64,000 bases of DNA from Paenibacillus glycanilyticus (GTDB lineage: Bacteria; Bacillota; Bacilli; Paenibacillales; Paenibacillaceae), in NCBI RefSeq assembly GCF_030161375.1, contig NZ_BSSQ01000019.1:62001-126000 (forward strand). Direction: 5' to 3'. Every line of letters begins with the position of its first letter. The stretch's first letter is position 1. Below, in pieces: positions 33,528 to 42,061 of this stretch. A program made the translations under genes and the position numbers. The notes beneath the pieces are model-generated. The model was not told the origin of the DNA and did not search any database. It worked only from the letters and a program-made list of their open reading frames with translations.

Positions 33528-34403
33528 ATGGATGACACCAGACAAGTTACCAAACATCTTGTACCGCATATCCACTTCATCATCGATAAATTAACGTATC
33601 CCGGCTGGAAGGATATACGCAATCTAGTTCATATCCATAGTTTCTACTGGATTCATGAAGGAGAGGGGACCTTTATGACCAACGCCGAATATAAAGTCGA
33701 GGCAGGCATGCTTGTTTATCTGAAGCCGGGGCTCGAGATGTCGATGCGGGTAAATCCAGTGGCGCCGCTCCGGATGACAATGGTGCTGTTTGAATGCGCT
33801 GAACTTAGGTATGAGGCGGTATGGAAGGATATGAAGCCCGTACAGAAATTGGATTTTCCTTTCCTAAGCCAATATGCGGAGGCTCAGGCCAATGAGCTTG
33901 GCTCTATGTTCAAGCTATTGTATCAAAGCTGGGTGGCCAGAATGTCTGCTGGTCCAAACATGCCGGAAGCTCATTTGCAATTGTTGCTTGGCAGATTGCA
34001 GCAGCTTGAAGCACCGGAATGGAATGTCGACGAATCAGGTTTGTTTGCTGCCTACGAGAAGGTCAAACAAAGTTTGGAGAGCCGTTATAAAGAGAATTTG
34101 CGTATTGAACAGTTGGCGGAAGAATACAATATATCTCCTTCTTACTTGCGAAAGATGTTTATGAAGTATACCGGCCGGAGTCCCAAAGAGTATTTGAATC
34201 AGATCCGCAACCAGCAAGCTTGCGGGTATCTCGTGTACACGGACTACCCCGTTAAGCAAATCGCGAAGTTGTGCGGCTATTATGAGGAATATCATTTCAG
34301 CAAAATGTTCAAACAGATGAATGGATCTGCTCCCAGCGTATTTAGGGAAAAGAAGAGGGCAGAGCAGCATGCAACTTATGGTCTCTCAGAAACGTTACAA
34401 TAG
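33528..34403 (+). CDS. AraC-family transcriptional regulator
   Basis: A 291-residue regulator: N-terminal cupin-like sensor (HIHSFYWIHEGEGTFM, AGMLVYLKPG) and C-terminal double HTH (LRIEQLAEEYNISPSYLRKMFMKYTGRSP, YPVKQIAKLCGYYEEYHFSKMFKQMNG). ATG 33528 has the best spacing from AAGGAGGGG; an upstream start at 33438 would add unrelated residues. It is divergent from the beta-glucuronidase gene across 160 bases and probably activates it. Confidence 0.9.
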   Translation: MDDTRQVTKHLVPHIHFIIDKLTYPGWKDIRNLVHIHSFYWIHEGEGTFMTNAEYKVEAGMLVYLKPGLEMSMRVNPVAPLRMTMVLFECAELRYEAVWKDMKPVQKLDFPFLSQYAEAQANELGSMFKLLYQSWVARMSAGPNMPEAHLQLLLGRLQQLEAPEWNVDESGLFAAYEKVKQSLESRYKENLRIEQLAEEYNISPSYLRKMFMKYTGRSPKEYLNQIRNQQACGYLVYTDYPVKQIAKLCGYYEEYHFSKMFKQMNGSAPSVFREKKRAEQHATYGLSETLQ

Positions 34404-34435
34404 AAAAAGAAATATTTTCCAATAAGGGGATTTAG

Positions 34436-35137
34436 ATGAGAGTGAAGTGGATCTGGCCGCTATTGCTGGTGTTAATGGTAACTGTACTTACGGCTTGCTC
34501 GCATGTCGCGAATTCAACTGCCGAGACTACGATTGAATCAGGGGCGCCAAACGAAGATTTGTCCGTTAGAGCGGTTGCCGCGCATGAAGCGGGGAAGCTG
34601 GTCATTCAACCGGCGAGCCACGCAACCGTAGAACAGCTTGGGGCTCCAAGTTGTTGGGGGCTGGAAACGGATCTCAGATGGACTGGTGATTATGAAGCCG
34701 TATGGGAGCCGATAAACGGCGGTGAAGCCAGCATACTTATGACTTTTCCCGGGCAATTGGAGATGATCGAACCAACGGACGAAACCATCGATCTTCAGAA
34801 GGTCACGATCGGAGACACCGATCTATTCGCCTATTATCCGCGTTATACCGATTGCCATGCTCTTGAAGCGTATCTATTTGGCGTGAAGGACGGTCAAGCT
34901 TTTCCGATTAAGGCAGAAGCCTGGGATGGTCACGGCATGATGGATACGATTACTCAACATCCGCATTACCCTCTTCAAGTTACGGGCAACGAACTTGTAG
35001 TCACCGGCGGACAAGGGGCCGGGCAAGATTTCATTAACGTTTACCATTACCAATATGATTCTGAGCAGCAAGTGCTGAAGCTGAACAAGACGGATCAAGT
35101 AAGTCCTGAGGACCTTATGCAAGCAAACAACCCGTAA
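34436..35137 (+). CDS. Lipoprotein of unknown function
   Basis: A 233-residue exported protein with a classical lipobox (VLTACSHV), acidic overall, with no membrane segment after the signal. ATG 34436 follows AAGGGGATTTAG. It lies 32 bases after the AraC gene and 12 bases before the next small membrane protein. No family is recognised; the conserved-looking CWGLETDLRWTG and YYPRYTDCH parts could form a disulfide. Role unknown. Confidence 0.72.
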   Translation: MRVKWIWPLLLVLMVTVLTACSHVANSTAETTIESGAPNEDLSVRAVAAHEAGKLVIQPASHATVEQLGAPSCWGLETDLRWTGDYEAVWEPINGGEASILMTFPGQLEMIEPTDETIDLQKVTIGDTDLFAYYPRYTDCHALEAYLFGVKDGQAFPIKAEAWDGHGMMDTITQHPHYPLQVTGNELVVTGGQGAGQDFINVYHYQYDSEQQVLKLNKTDQVSPEDLMQANNP

Positions 35138-35149
35138 GGAGGCCTATTC

Positions 35150-35380
35150 ATGAAAGAGACGGAACATACAACAACAGAAACGGAATCTTCTGCTTCTACT
35201 TCTACTGTTGCATCTTTTAACGAGGCGACGGACCATTACCAGAAAATAATGGGCGTTCCGAACAAGTCGGCAGATTTGAATAGTATGCCACGCGTATTAC
35301 GCTGGTTTGCGTACTTCTTCTATACGGTTCTAATTGCGGGAGCATTGTTGTTTCTAGTCTCTTGGCTGGTTCATAAATAA
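35150..35380 (+). CDS. Small single-helix membrane protein
   Basis: A 76-residue protein with a Ser/Thr/Glu-rich N-terminus, then one C-terminal membrane helix (FAYFFYTVLIAGALLFLVSWLV). ATG 35150 is preceded by AAGGAGG. It follows the lipoprotein gene and precedes the SgrR-type gene, each by a short gap. No family is recognised. Confidence 0.65.
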   Translation: MKETEHTTTETESSASTSTVASFNEATDHYQKIMGVPNKSADLNSMPRVLRWFAYFFYTVLIAGALLFLVSWLVHK

Positions 35381-35414
35381 CGTTCCGTACATGCTGACAA
35401 GGAGGTCTTCAACC

Positions 35415-37205
35415 ATGTTATGGGATGAGAGGTATTTGACGCTGTATGAGCGGTATGGCGGCGAGACGGTTCCCGTTGAAGCGACGCTTGAGGAATTGTC
35501 CGAACTATTATACTGCACGCCTCGCAATGCTAAGCTAATATTGAAAAAGCTGCAAAACGAGCGGCTGATCGAGTGGCTGCCCGGCCTTGGCAGAGGCCAT
35601 CGCTCGAAGATTGTTTTTCATAAAGAGAAAGAATCTTATCTCATTGATTACGCCATTAGCGTGGCGGAGCAAGGCGATTACAAACGGGCATTTGACAGCA
35701 TTGCGCAATATGGGAGCGGCACGACGGCGAGGGAGTCGTTCCTGGAGTGGCTGAATCAGCAATTTGGTTATAAGAAGGGAGAAGGGGTTTACGGGGAAGA
35801 ATGCCGGGATACGCTCGTTTTTCCCGTGTTAAAAGCTCCGCTCACTCTCGATCCAGCCGATCTGTTGTATGCCTTCGACTCGCATCTTATTCGTCAAATC
35901 AGCGACCGGTTAGTAAGATACGATGAACCAACCGGACAAATCGCTCCTATGCTTGCGCATAGCTGGACGCCTAGTTCTGACTACAAGGAATGGACCTTTT
36001 ATTTGCGCAAAGGCGTTCGCTTTCATAATGGTGCCGAACTGACGTCACGGGATGTTCAGTTTACGCTGGAGCGTCTTTGGAAGGAGAAAGCCAACAGCTG
36101 GCTGCTGCGCGAAGTTGTTCGGATCGAAAACCTAAGTCTAAGGGTGCTGCGAATCTCGTTAAAGCGGCCTAACCGGATTTTTGACCGATACATGTGCTCT
36201 GCGGCGGCCAGCATCATTCCTTACGAATTTGCCGGAGCTGCGGAAGAGGAATTCTGGAGAAAGCCGATCGGAACCGGACCGTTCCAGCTTGCCAGTTGGT
36301 CAAATGGACGAATCCGGCTGGAAGCGAATGACGCGTATTTTCAAGGTAGGCCTTATTTGGACGAAGTAGAGGTTGTCATCATGCCGGAGGATTGCAGCAA
36401 AGACTTGGACCAGCTCGCTAAAGTTCATCATAGTCTGGATACGATGAAATTGGAACCGAACATGACAACGAATGAGTGGCAGGAGATCGAGAAGTTGTGC
36501 CATGGCTGCGTCCTGATGAACTGGAATGTGGCGGCTGAAGGCCCTCAGCAGTCCGTTGCTTTCCGGCAAGCCGTTCGAAAGATCATTCAACCGGAAGAGA
36601 TGATTAAGGAGCTTGGCGGAGAACGGGCGATACCGGCGTTTGGTTTCCGGCCGGAGTCAAGCATGAAGCAGTCAGTAGAGCCAGTTCAGCCTGGGCAAAT
36701 TAATGAATTATTGAGAGAATCCGGCTATGCGGGCGAGATGCTAAAGATTTCGTATATTCCCAAATATCGCGAAGACGCAACATGGATTATGGAGCGGTTG
36801 GCGGAATGGGGCATACAATCCGAAACGCACGAAGATATAGAGCATGCGGACATCAAAATATCAGGTCTTGTATTCCCAGAAGATGAAGTATGCGAGATAG
36901 AGGCTTATGAGCACCGCGACTGTATCATGCAAACTTATTTCGACGCTGCGCGCCAAAGCTGGATTGGCGGCCGGATTGATGAAGCTCTTGCTGCCGAGAC
37001 AACGGCAGAACGCCGTCGGATCCTGAAGGATATCGAAGAGTATTTAAGGGATGAATCGCTAATTATATTCCTGCATCACAGGCGGATCAGCATGTATTGG
37101 CATCCATCCGTGCGCGGGGTAAGCTTGAATATGCTGGGATGGGTCGATTATAAGGATGTTTGGCTGGAACAGCATGGAATATCGGCATTACAGGAGCAAT
37201 ATTAG
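35415..37205 (+). CDS. SgrR-family transcriptional regulator (HTH plus solute-binding domain)
   Basis: A 596-residue regulator: an N-terminal winged HTH (about 5-75; EELSELLYCTPRNAKLILKKLQ) joined to a family 5 extracellular solute-binding-like domain (about 125-580; LDPADLLYAFDSHLIRQISDRLV, PIGTGPFQLASW). In E. coli SgrR responds to glucose-phosphate stress, but the fold is used for several regulators, so the ligand here is unknown. No signal peptide; it is cytoplasmic. ATG 35415 has AAGGAGG upstream; the earlier start lacks a site. Confidence 0.88.
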   Translation: MLWDERYLTLYERYGGETVPVEATLEELSELLYCTPRNAKLILKKLQNERLIEWLPGLGRGHRSKIVFHKEKESYLIDYAISVAEQGDYKRAFDSIAQYGSGTTARESFLEWLNQQFGYKKGEGVYGEECRDTLVFPVLKAPLTLDPADLLYAFDSHLIRQISDRLVRYDEPTGQIAPMLAHSWTPSSDYKEWTFYLRKGVRFHNGAELTSRDVQFTLERLWKEKANSWLLREVVRIENLSLRVLRISLKRPNRIFDRYMCSAAASIIPYEFAGAAEEEFWRKPIGTGPFQLASWSNGRIRLEANDAYFQGRPYLDEVEVVIMPEDCSKDLDQLAKVHHSLDTMKLEPNMTTNEWQEIEKLCHGCVLMNWNVAAEGPQQSVAFRQAVRKIIQPEEMIKELGGERAIPAFGFRPESSMKQSVEPVQPGQINELLRESGYAGEMLKISYIPKYREDATWIMERLAEWGIQSETHEDIEHADIKISGLVFPEDEVCEIEAYEHRDCIMQTYFDAARQSWIGGRIDEALAAETTAERRRILKDIEEYLRDESLIIFLHHRRISMYWHPSVRGVSLNMLGWVDYKDVWLEQHGISALQEQY

Positions 37206-37209
37206 GAGG

Positions 37210-37236
37210 ACGGTCCCATATGAGGGGCCGTTTTTT
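37210..37236 (+). terminator. Terminator after the SgrR-type gene
   Basis: ACGGTCCC pairs with GGGGCCGT around ATATGA, followed by TTTTTT. Confidence 0.82.
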
Positions 37237-37428
37237 GTTTGTTTCCCCCTACTTTTGGACTGGAAAAAATTTATTATCAAAAAATTTGCGAAAAACTGCA
37301 CTTTTTTATCGCTTTGTTACGTCTATTAGATGTCGGCCGCAAGATTGAAAATATTTGCTTCTAGCAATTGCGTGGTTGATAGATTTATAATGGGCTATCA
37401 TCTGATAGGTGAAAACCGTGGAGAAAGG

Positions 37429-38478
37429 ATGGAACAAGTGAAGAAGTTTCTTAAGATTACAAGCATTTTTATTATCGTATGGGCCGTTATTTCCGGTATT
37501 TTTATGTTTTTTACTGATTCAGGATATCAGCTTCGGGCGATGGCAGCAGAGAGCATCCTGTCCTCTCAACATCGGCAATGGGCAAAATATACATTTATTC
37601 CGCAGAGCGAATTGGACGCCATGTTGAAAAATATTAACGATCCAAATTATGTGAATAGCGCGACAGGCAAGGATGATTTGGACGATCTGGTCAACGTAAA
37701 GTCGGATAAAGATCTATACGTTAGCGTGGAGTCGATCGAGGGCTATACGAATCCGACACATTATTACAAAGGTAAAATCATTACGATCTCGAACCCGAAA
37801 CGGGTGAAGCTGGTCAGCTCGCAGCTTGCGGATCATGGCGAACAAATCTTCGTTATTGCCAAACGGGCGAAAGCTCTTGCCGCGGTTAACGCGAGCGGAT
37901 TCGTCGATTTGAACGGACATGGCAACGGTGGAGCGTCAACGGGCGTTGTGATTGAGAATGGCGTCATTAAAAGCCAAAACAAAAACACAAAGCAATTTGT
38001 AGCGGGCATTACAAAAGACGGCGTAATGATCACCGGCAAGTACAGCGCGAATGAATTAATCAATCTCGGGGTACAATACGCAGCAGGATTCAAACCTCAG
38101 CTCATCGTGAATGGCCAGAAGATGGTACAAGGCGATGGAGGCTGGGGCTGGGGGCCGCGTACGGCGATTGGCCAAAAAGCGGACGGCAGCATTATGCTGG
38201 TCGTGATTGACGGTCGTCAAGCTCGTTCTGTAGGCGCCAGCATCAAAGAGGTACAGGATTTGTTATATGACCGCGGCGCCATTAATGCTATGTGCATGGA
38301 CGGCGGTTCGTCCTCTTCGATGTATTTCAACGGCGATAATATTACGATTCCTTCTTCCCGCAATAATATTCCTCGTTATTTACCGAATGTATGGGCTTTG
38401 ATCCCCGAAGCCGGAGACGTCATGCATGTTGATGTGGACGGCGAGCAAGTAAGCTCTTTCGAAGGACTTGCGCAATAA
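37429..38478 (+). CDS. Phosphodiester glycosidase (NAGPA/DUF2233) family exoprotein
   Basis: A membrane-anchored or secreted protein of 349 residues, with one hydrophobic helix at about 8-28 and a C-terminal phosphodiester glycosidase domain (VNASGFVDLNGHGNGG, RTAIGQKADGSIMLVVIDGR, INAMCMDGGSSSSMYFNG), the fold of the enzyme that uncovers mannose-6-phosphate. In Firmicutes it is associated with cell wall glycopolymers or exopolysaccharide. ATG 37429 follows GGAGAAAGG; the longer frame back to 37330 gives no signal. Substrate unknown. Confidence 0.87.
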   Translation: MEQVKKFLKITSIFIIVWAVISGIFMFFTDSGYQLRAMAAESILSSQHRQWAKYTFIPQSELDAMLKNINDPNYVNSATGKDDLDDLVNVKSDKDLYVSVESIEGYTNPTHYYKGKIITISNPKRVKLVSSQLADHGEQIFVIAKRAKALAAVNASGFVDLNGHGNGGASTGVVIENGVIKSQNKNTKQFVAGITKDGVMITGKYSANELINLGVQYAAGFKPQLIVNGQKMVQGDGGWGWGPRTAIGQKADGSIMLVVIDGRQARSVGASIKEVQDLLYDRGAINAMCMDGGSSSSMYFNGDNITIPSSRNNIPRYLPNVWALIPEAGDVMHVDVDGEQVSSFEGLAQ

Positions 38479-38499
38479 TGCAATAGTAAGGGTAGACGA

Positions 38500-38545
38500 C
38501 CTCCTGACGTATGGATATGGAATCCATGCAGCAGGAGGTTTTTTT
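38500..38545 (+). terminator. Terminator after the phosphodiester glycosidase gene, with 17-bp tandem duplication
   Basis: CCTCCTG pairs with CAGGAGG; an inner ATGGAT/ATCCAT adds a second helix; seven T residues follow. Immediately after, TTTTTATTATCAGAGTA occurs twice in tandem at 38541-38574. Confidence 0.8.
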
Positions 38546-38673
38546 ATTATCAGAGTATTTTTATTATCAGAGTAATTGAAGTCAGCCATCGAATTCTCCC
38601 TATAATGCAACAGAACGTTCGTTGTTATAATGAAGGAAATAAGGATTGACAGACACAGAACAGGAGTGTGAAA

Positions 38674-39144
38674 ATGTTGGTAAATCTGATGACGGCCCGT
38701 CTTGAAAAGTACATTGCTGCGGTACCAACCGCCTTAAGAGCATGGCCGGAGGAAAAGTTGCATACGCCTCTTGCCGTTGGGAAATGGTCCAAAGTACAAA
38801 TCCTTGGTCATCTATGCGATTCTGCCATAAACAATGTGAGAAGAATGATTGAAGCGCAAGCGAGTAATGAAGTTTATCTCATAGCGCCATATAATCAGAA
38901 TCAGTGGGTGGAAGCGCAAAGTTATGGGAATGCTCATGTTGACGATGTGATCACGCTATGGGAAAGCTTGAACCGCGCAATGGCAAGAGTAATTGCCGCA
39001 ATCCCTGACGATAGGAGTTTGTCCCGTCAAGTAAAGCTGCCAAGTGGAGAGTTGCACACGTTAGAATGGCTGATCATGGATTATATGGTACATTTGGAGC
39101 ATCATTTGCAACAGATCTCTCCGGAACTGGTTGAGAAGAGATAA
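38674..39144 (+). CDS. DinB-superfamily protein
   Basis: A 156-residue four-helix-bundle protein of the DinB/YfiT type, with conserved histidines in ILGHLCDSA and VHLEHHLQQI that bind a metal. Members of this superfamily include thiol transferases (bacillithiol S-transferases), but the partner thiol is not evident. ATG 38674 is about eight bases from AGGAG; GTG 38668 is too close. The next gene (RidA-like) begins soon after, so they may be co-transcribed. Confidence 0.82.
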   Translation: MLVNLMTARLEKYIAAVPTALRAWPEEKLHTPLAVGKWSKVQILGHLCDSAINNVRRMIEAQASNEVYLIAPYNQNQWVEAQSYGNAHVDDVITLWESLNRAMARVIAAIPDDRSLSRQVKLPSGELHTLEWLIMDYMVHLEHHLQQISPELVEKR

Positions 39145-39169
39145 GCCTATGGAAGAGGGGAATCCTGCT

Positions 39170-39631
39170 ATGACATTTCATTCTGCTAGCAGCAGGCTAG
39201 AAACATTGGGAATTGTATTGCCAACCGCAAGCGAACCAGCCGCTAGATATGCGAATTGCGTTCAAGTAAACGGTTTGTTATTTGTATCCGGAAAAGGCCC
39301 TTCAGGTGGCCCGAAAGGCAAATTAGGCAAAGATTATTCCACCGAAGAGGGGTATCACTTCGCGCGTCTTGCCGGTATAGAGGTACTGGCAGTGCTGCAA
39401 TCGGCATTAGGTTCGCTGGATAAGGTGAAGCGTGTCGTTAAGATACAAGGTTTCGTTAACGCGGATCCCAGCTACGAGGAGCATCACAAGGTGTTAAACG
39501 GCTGTTCGGATCTTATGATGGACGTATTCGGAGAAAAAGGCGTACATGCCCGTTCCGTGTTGGGAGCGGCTTCTGTAAGGGATAATCTCCCGATCATTAT
39601 CGATTCCATCTTCGAGGTGGAAGACAACTAA
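39170..39631 (+). CDS. RidA (YjgF/UK114)-family protein
   Basis: A 153-residue protein of the RidA family, distant subgroup (YjgF-like 1): NCVQVNGLLFVSGKGPSG, LGSLDKVKRVVKIQGFVN and HARSVLGAASVRDNLPIIIDSIFEV. RidA proteins deaminate reactive enamine/imine intermediates; the key Arg is replaced in some branches, so activity is not assured. ATG 39170 follows GAGGGG; ATG 39149 is a possible longer start. A terminator follows. Confidence 0.85.
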   Translation: MTFHSASSRLETLGIVLPTASEPAARYANCVQVNGLLFVSGKGPSGGPKGKLGKDYSTEEGYHFARLAGIEVLAVLQSALGSLDKVKRVVKIQGFVNADPSYEEHHKVLNGCSDLMMDVFGEKGVHARSVLGAASVRDNLPIIIDSIFEVEDN

Positions 39632-39642
39632 TACAGTTTGAG

Positions 39643-39672
39643 GCCGGTGGAATTCATCCACCGGCTTTTTTT
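39643..39672 (+). terminator. Terminator after the RidA-like gene
   Basis: GCCGGTGGA pairs with TCCACCGGC around ATTCA, followed by seven T residues. Confidence 0.9.
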
Positions 39673-39711
39673 ATTTTGGTGACAGATAAATTGACGCAAT
39701 TAATCGCAGGA

Positions 39712-39726
39712 TGTGCATCATGCACA
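39712..39726. promoter_or_regulatory. Candidate operator upstream of the BMP/Rieske operon
   Basis: TGTGCAT and ATGCACA flank a single C, a perfect fifteen-base palindrome about 50 bases upstream of the -35 box at 39776. The regulator is not in the window. Confidence 0.5.
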
Positions 39727-39775
39727 AGGAAATGAAATTATTTTATCACTATATCTATATTTAATGTAAGTATTA

Positions 39776-39804
39776 TTGACGTGGAAATGACAATGACCTA
39801 TATT
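39776..39804 (+). promoter_or_regulatory. Sigma-A-type promoter of the BMP/Rieske operon
   Basis: TTGACG at 39776-39781, a 17-base spacer, and TATATT at 39799-39804. Each box has five of six consensus bases. It is about 60 bases upstream of the ATG at 39865. Confidence 0.6.
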
Positions 39805-39864
39805 ACCTCTAAGCTTTTGAATGATAGGTTACATTTGATCGGCATAATTGGGGGAGGGTCTGCT

Positions 39865-40971
39865 ATGAAGAAGCTGATGATGGTAGTCGCTGCAGCTTTA
39901 CTTGTCTTCACTGCTGCATGCTCAAAGGAAACAAGTTCGAATCAAACGGAAACGGGCGCTAACACGGGAGGAGACAAGGACAAACCGCGAGTGGCATTCG
40001 TCTATCTCGGCGTACCCGGTGACGGCGGCTGGACGTATGAGCATGATCAAGGGCGCAAGATGATGGAAGAGGAACTGGGCATTAAGGCTACTACCGTAGA
40101 GAACGTTCCGGAAGGCGCGGATGCGGAGCGCGTATTCGAAGAGCTGGCTGAGAAAAACGACATTATTTTCGGCACAAGCTTTGGTTATATGGACGCGATG
40201 TACGCCGTTGCCCAGAAGCATCCGGACGTAAAGTTCCTTCACGCGAGCGGCTATAAGACGTTGGACAATCTCGGCACCTACCTGGGCAAGGAATATCAAA
40301 GCGCGTATCTTGTAGGAATGGCTGCAGGCAAAATGACTAAAAACAATCATCTCGGTTATGTCGGGGCTTACCCGATTCCCGAAGTGATCTATACGATTAA
40401 CGCATTTACGCTTGGCGTACAAAGCGTCAATCCGGATGCAAAGGTCGACGTGGTGTGGAGCAATACTTGGTTTGATCCAACGGCGGAACGCCAGGCAGCG
40501 ACAAGTCTATTGGATAAAGGGGTAGACGTGCTGGCAGCTTATCAGGATTCGCCGGCGAGCATTCAAGCGGCGGCGGAACGCGGAGTATGGGGAATTGGCA
40601 ACGACTCGGATATGAGCAAATACGCGCCGGATTACTACATATCCAATCCGAAATGGAACTGGGGACCTTATTACGTACAGACAGTAAAAGCCATTATGGA
40701 CGGCACTTGGAAGACGGAAAGTTATTTTGGCTCGATGAAAGACGGAATCACGGATATTGCGCCGTTTGGCAAAAATGTTCCGCAGGAAGTGAAAGATTTG
40801 GTGGAAGCAAAGAAAAAAGAAATTCTGGATGGAACGTTTGATGTCTTTAACGGCCCGATTGCCGATCAGTCAGGAGCAGAGAAGGTACCTCAAGGCAAAG
40901 AGATGACCGTCGACGAAATTTTGAATATGAACTGGTTTATCAAAGGAATTGAAGGAACAATCCCGCAATAA
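39865..40971 (+). CDS. BMP-family substrate-binding lipoprotein
   Basis: Solute-binding lipoprotein of the BMP/PnrA family, which includes nucleoside-binding proteins. Lipobox VFTAACS, then VAFVYLGVPGDGGWTYEHDQGRKMME, a hallmark of this family, and GSMKDGITDIAPFGKNVPQEV near the end. Length is 368. ATG 39865 follows GGGAGGG; upstream frame 39781 gives no signal. No ABC permease or ATPase gene is adjacent, so the transporter core must be elsewhere. The Rieske oxygenase gene follows by about 27 bases. Confidence 0.92.
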   Translation: MKKLMMVVAAALLVFTAACSKETSSNQTETGANTGGDKDKPRVAFVYLGVPGDGGWTYEHDQGRKMMEEELGIKATTVENVPEGADAERVFEELAEKNDIIFGTSFGYMDAMYAVAQKHPDVKFLHASGYKTLDNLGTYLGKEYQSAYLVGMAAGKMTKNNHLGYVGAYPIPEVIYTINAFTLGVQSVNPDAKVDVVWSNTWFDPTAERQAATSLLDKGVDVLAAYQDSPASIQAAAERGVWGIGNDSDMSKYAPDYYISNPKWNWGPYYVQTVKAIMDGTWKTESYFGSMKDGITDIAPFGKNVPQEVKDLVEAKKKEILDGTFDVFNGPIADQSGAEKVPQGKEMTVDEILNMNWFIKGIEGTIPQ

Positions 40972-40998
40972 CGGGGGATGGAAAGGGAAGTGGCTGAC

Positions 40999-41976
40999 AT
41001 GATTAGAAAAGATCCCGTACTCGAGCATGAATGGCATCCGGTGGCAATTGCCGCCGATGTCAGCGACACTCCTAAGCAGGTAATTGTTTTGGGCGAGAAG
41101 GTCGTCATTTTCCGAACCAAACAAGGGGTTAAGGCAATGAAGGACCTCTGTATTCACCGCGGTGTTCCTCTGTCGCTTGGCCGGGTGGAGAATGATCAGA
41201 TTGTCTGTGCTTATCATGGATGGTGTTACGACGGAGACGGGCGATGCGTTCGAATTCCGTCTCTCCCTCCTACGCAAGCAATTCCTTTGAAAGCCAAGAC
41301 GCACACGTACCCTTGCACGGAACAACATGGATTTGTCTGGGTATGCCTTGGAGAGCCAAGAGAGGAACTTCCGCCGCTTGCGGGGAAGGTAGAAGAGGCC
41401 TTGCTTCCGATCTGGATGGGCCCATATCCGGTGCAAGCTTCTGCACCTCGCGTCATTGAGAACTTCCTGGATGTATCGCATTTAATGTTTGTCCATGAAG
41501 GTCTGCTGGGCGACAGTGAATTTGCGGAAATTAAAGATTATAACGTGCATCAGGTGGACGGAGCGTTGATCACCGACGAGATTGTCGTCTTCCAGCCGGA
41601 TCCCGACGGACGAGGCGTTGGCGTCAATAACCGTTATATCTATGAGATTTATACCCCGTGTTGCGTCAAGCTGGTCAAACGCAGCGAAGGATCGGAAGAA
41701 GAATTCCATCTCTTCCTGATCGTACTTCCGGAGACGGAGACGACTTGTACGGCGTTTATGCTGCAGCTTCGCAACTATTCGCCCGAAGTGCCGGACCAGG
41801 TGTTCATCGACTTCCAGAATACGTTATTGGAACAGGACAAACGAATCGTCGAAGAACAGAAGCCGGAGCTGCTGCCGCTTGATCTGCAAGCGGAACTGCA
41901 CCTCAAGTGCGACCGGGTAGCCATTGCTTATCGGCGCCGACTGAGGGAACTTGGCGTAACGATTGGCACGGACTAA
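40999..41976 (+). CDS. Rieske non-heme iron oxygenase, alpha-subunit type
   Basis: A 325-residue ring-hydroxylating-oxygenase-like protein. The Rieske [2Fe-2S] ligands are CIHRG (C51, H53) and CAYHGW (C70, H73); the mononuclear iron site lies in ENFLDVSHLMFVHEG. Such enzymes hydroxylate or demethylate aromatic or heterocyclic compounds and need a reductase and usually a ferredoxin, neither of which is next to it. ATG 40999 follows GGAAGTGG; ATG 40978 is also possible but is too close to GGGGG. Co-transcription with the BMP gene suggests its substrate is what the BMP protein binds, perhaps a modified nucleobase or aromatic. Confidence 0.9.
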   Translation: MIRKDPVLEHEWHPVAIAADVSDTPKQVIVLGEKVVIFRTKQGVKAMKDLCIHRGVPLSLGRVENDQIVCAYHGWCYDGDGRCVRIPSLPPTQAIPLKAKTHTYPCTEQHGFVWVCLGEPREELPPLAGKVEEALLPIWMGPYPVQASAPRVIENFLDVSHLMFVHEGLLGDSEFAEIKDYNVHQVDGALITDEIVVFQPDPDGRGVGVNNRYIYEIYTPCCVKLVKRSEGSEEEFHLFLIVLPETETTCTAFMLQLRNYSPEVPDQVFIDFQNTLLEQDKRIVEEQKPELLPLDLQAELHLKCDRVAIAYRRRLRELGVTIGTD

Positions 41977-41980
41977 TAAA

Positions 41981-42009
41981 AAAGCCTGCAGCTGAGCTGT
42001 AGGCTTTTT
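41981..42009 (+). terminator. Terminator after the Rieske gene
   Basis: AAAGCCTGCAGC pairs with GCTGTAGGCTTT around TGA, followed by TTTTT. Confidence 0.85.
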
Positions 42010-42021
42010 CCATTTCAGAAT

Positions 42022-42049
42022 AGTTTACATAACTATTATTATGTAATGA
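42022..42049. repeat. Dif-like dyad, copy A
   Basis: TTACATAA (42025-42032), centre CTATTA, TTATGTAA (42039-42046). It has eleven-base arms and a six-base centre, the layout of Xer recombination sites. It lies between the Rieske terminator and the 3' end of the SpoVB-like gene. See the findings for copies B and C. Confidence 0.5.
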
Positions 42050-42061
42050 GTGAATCGCATT

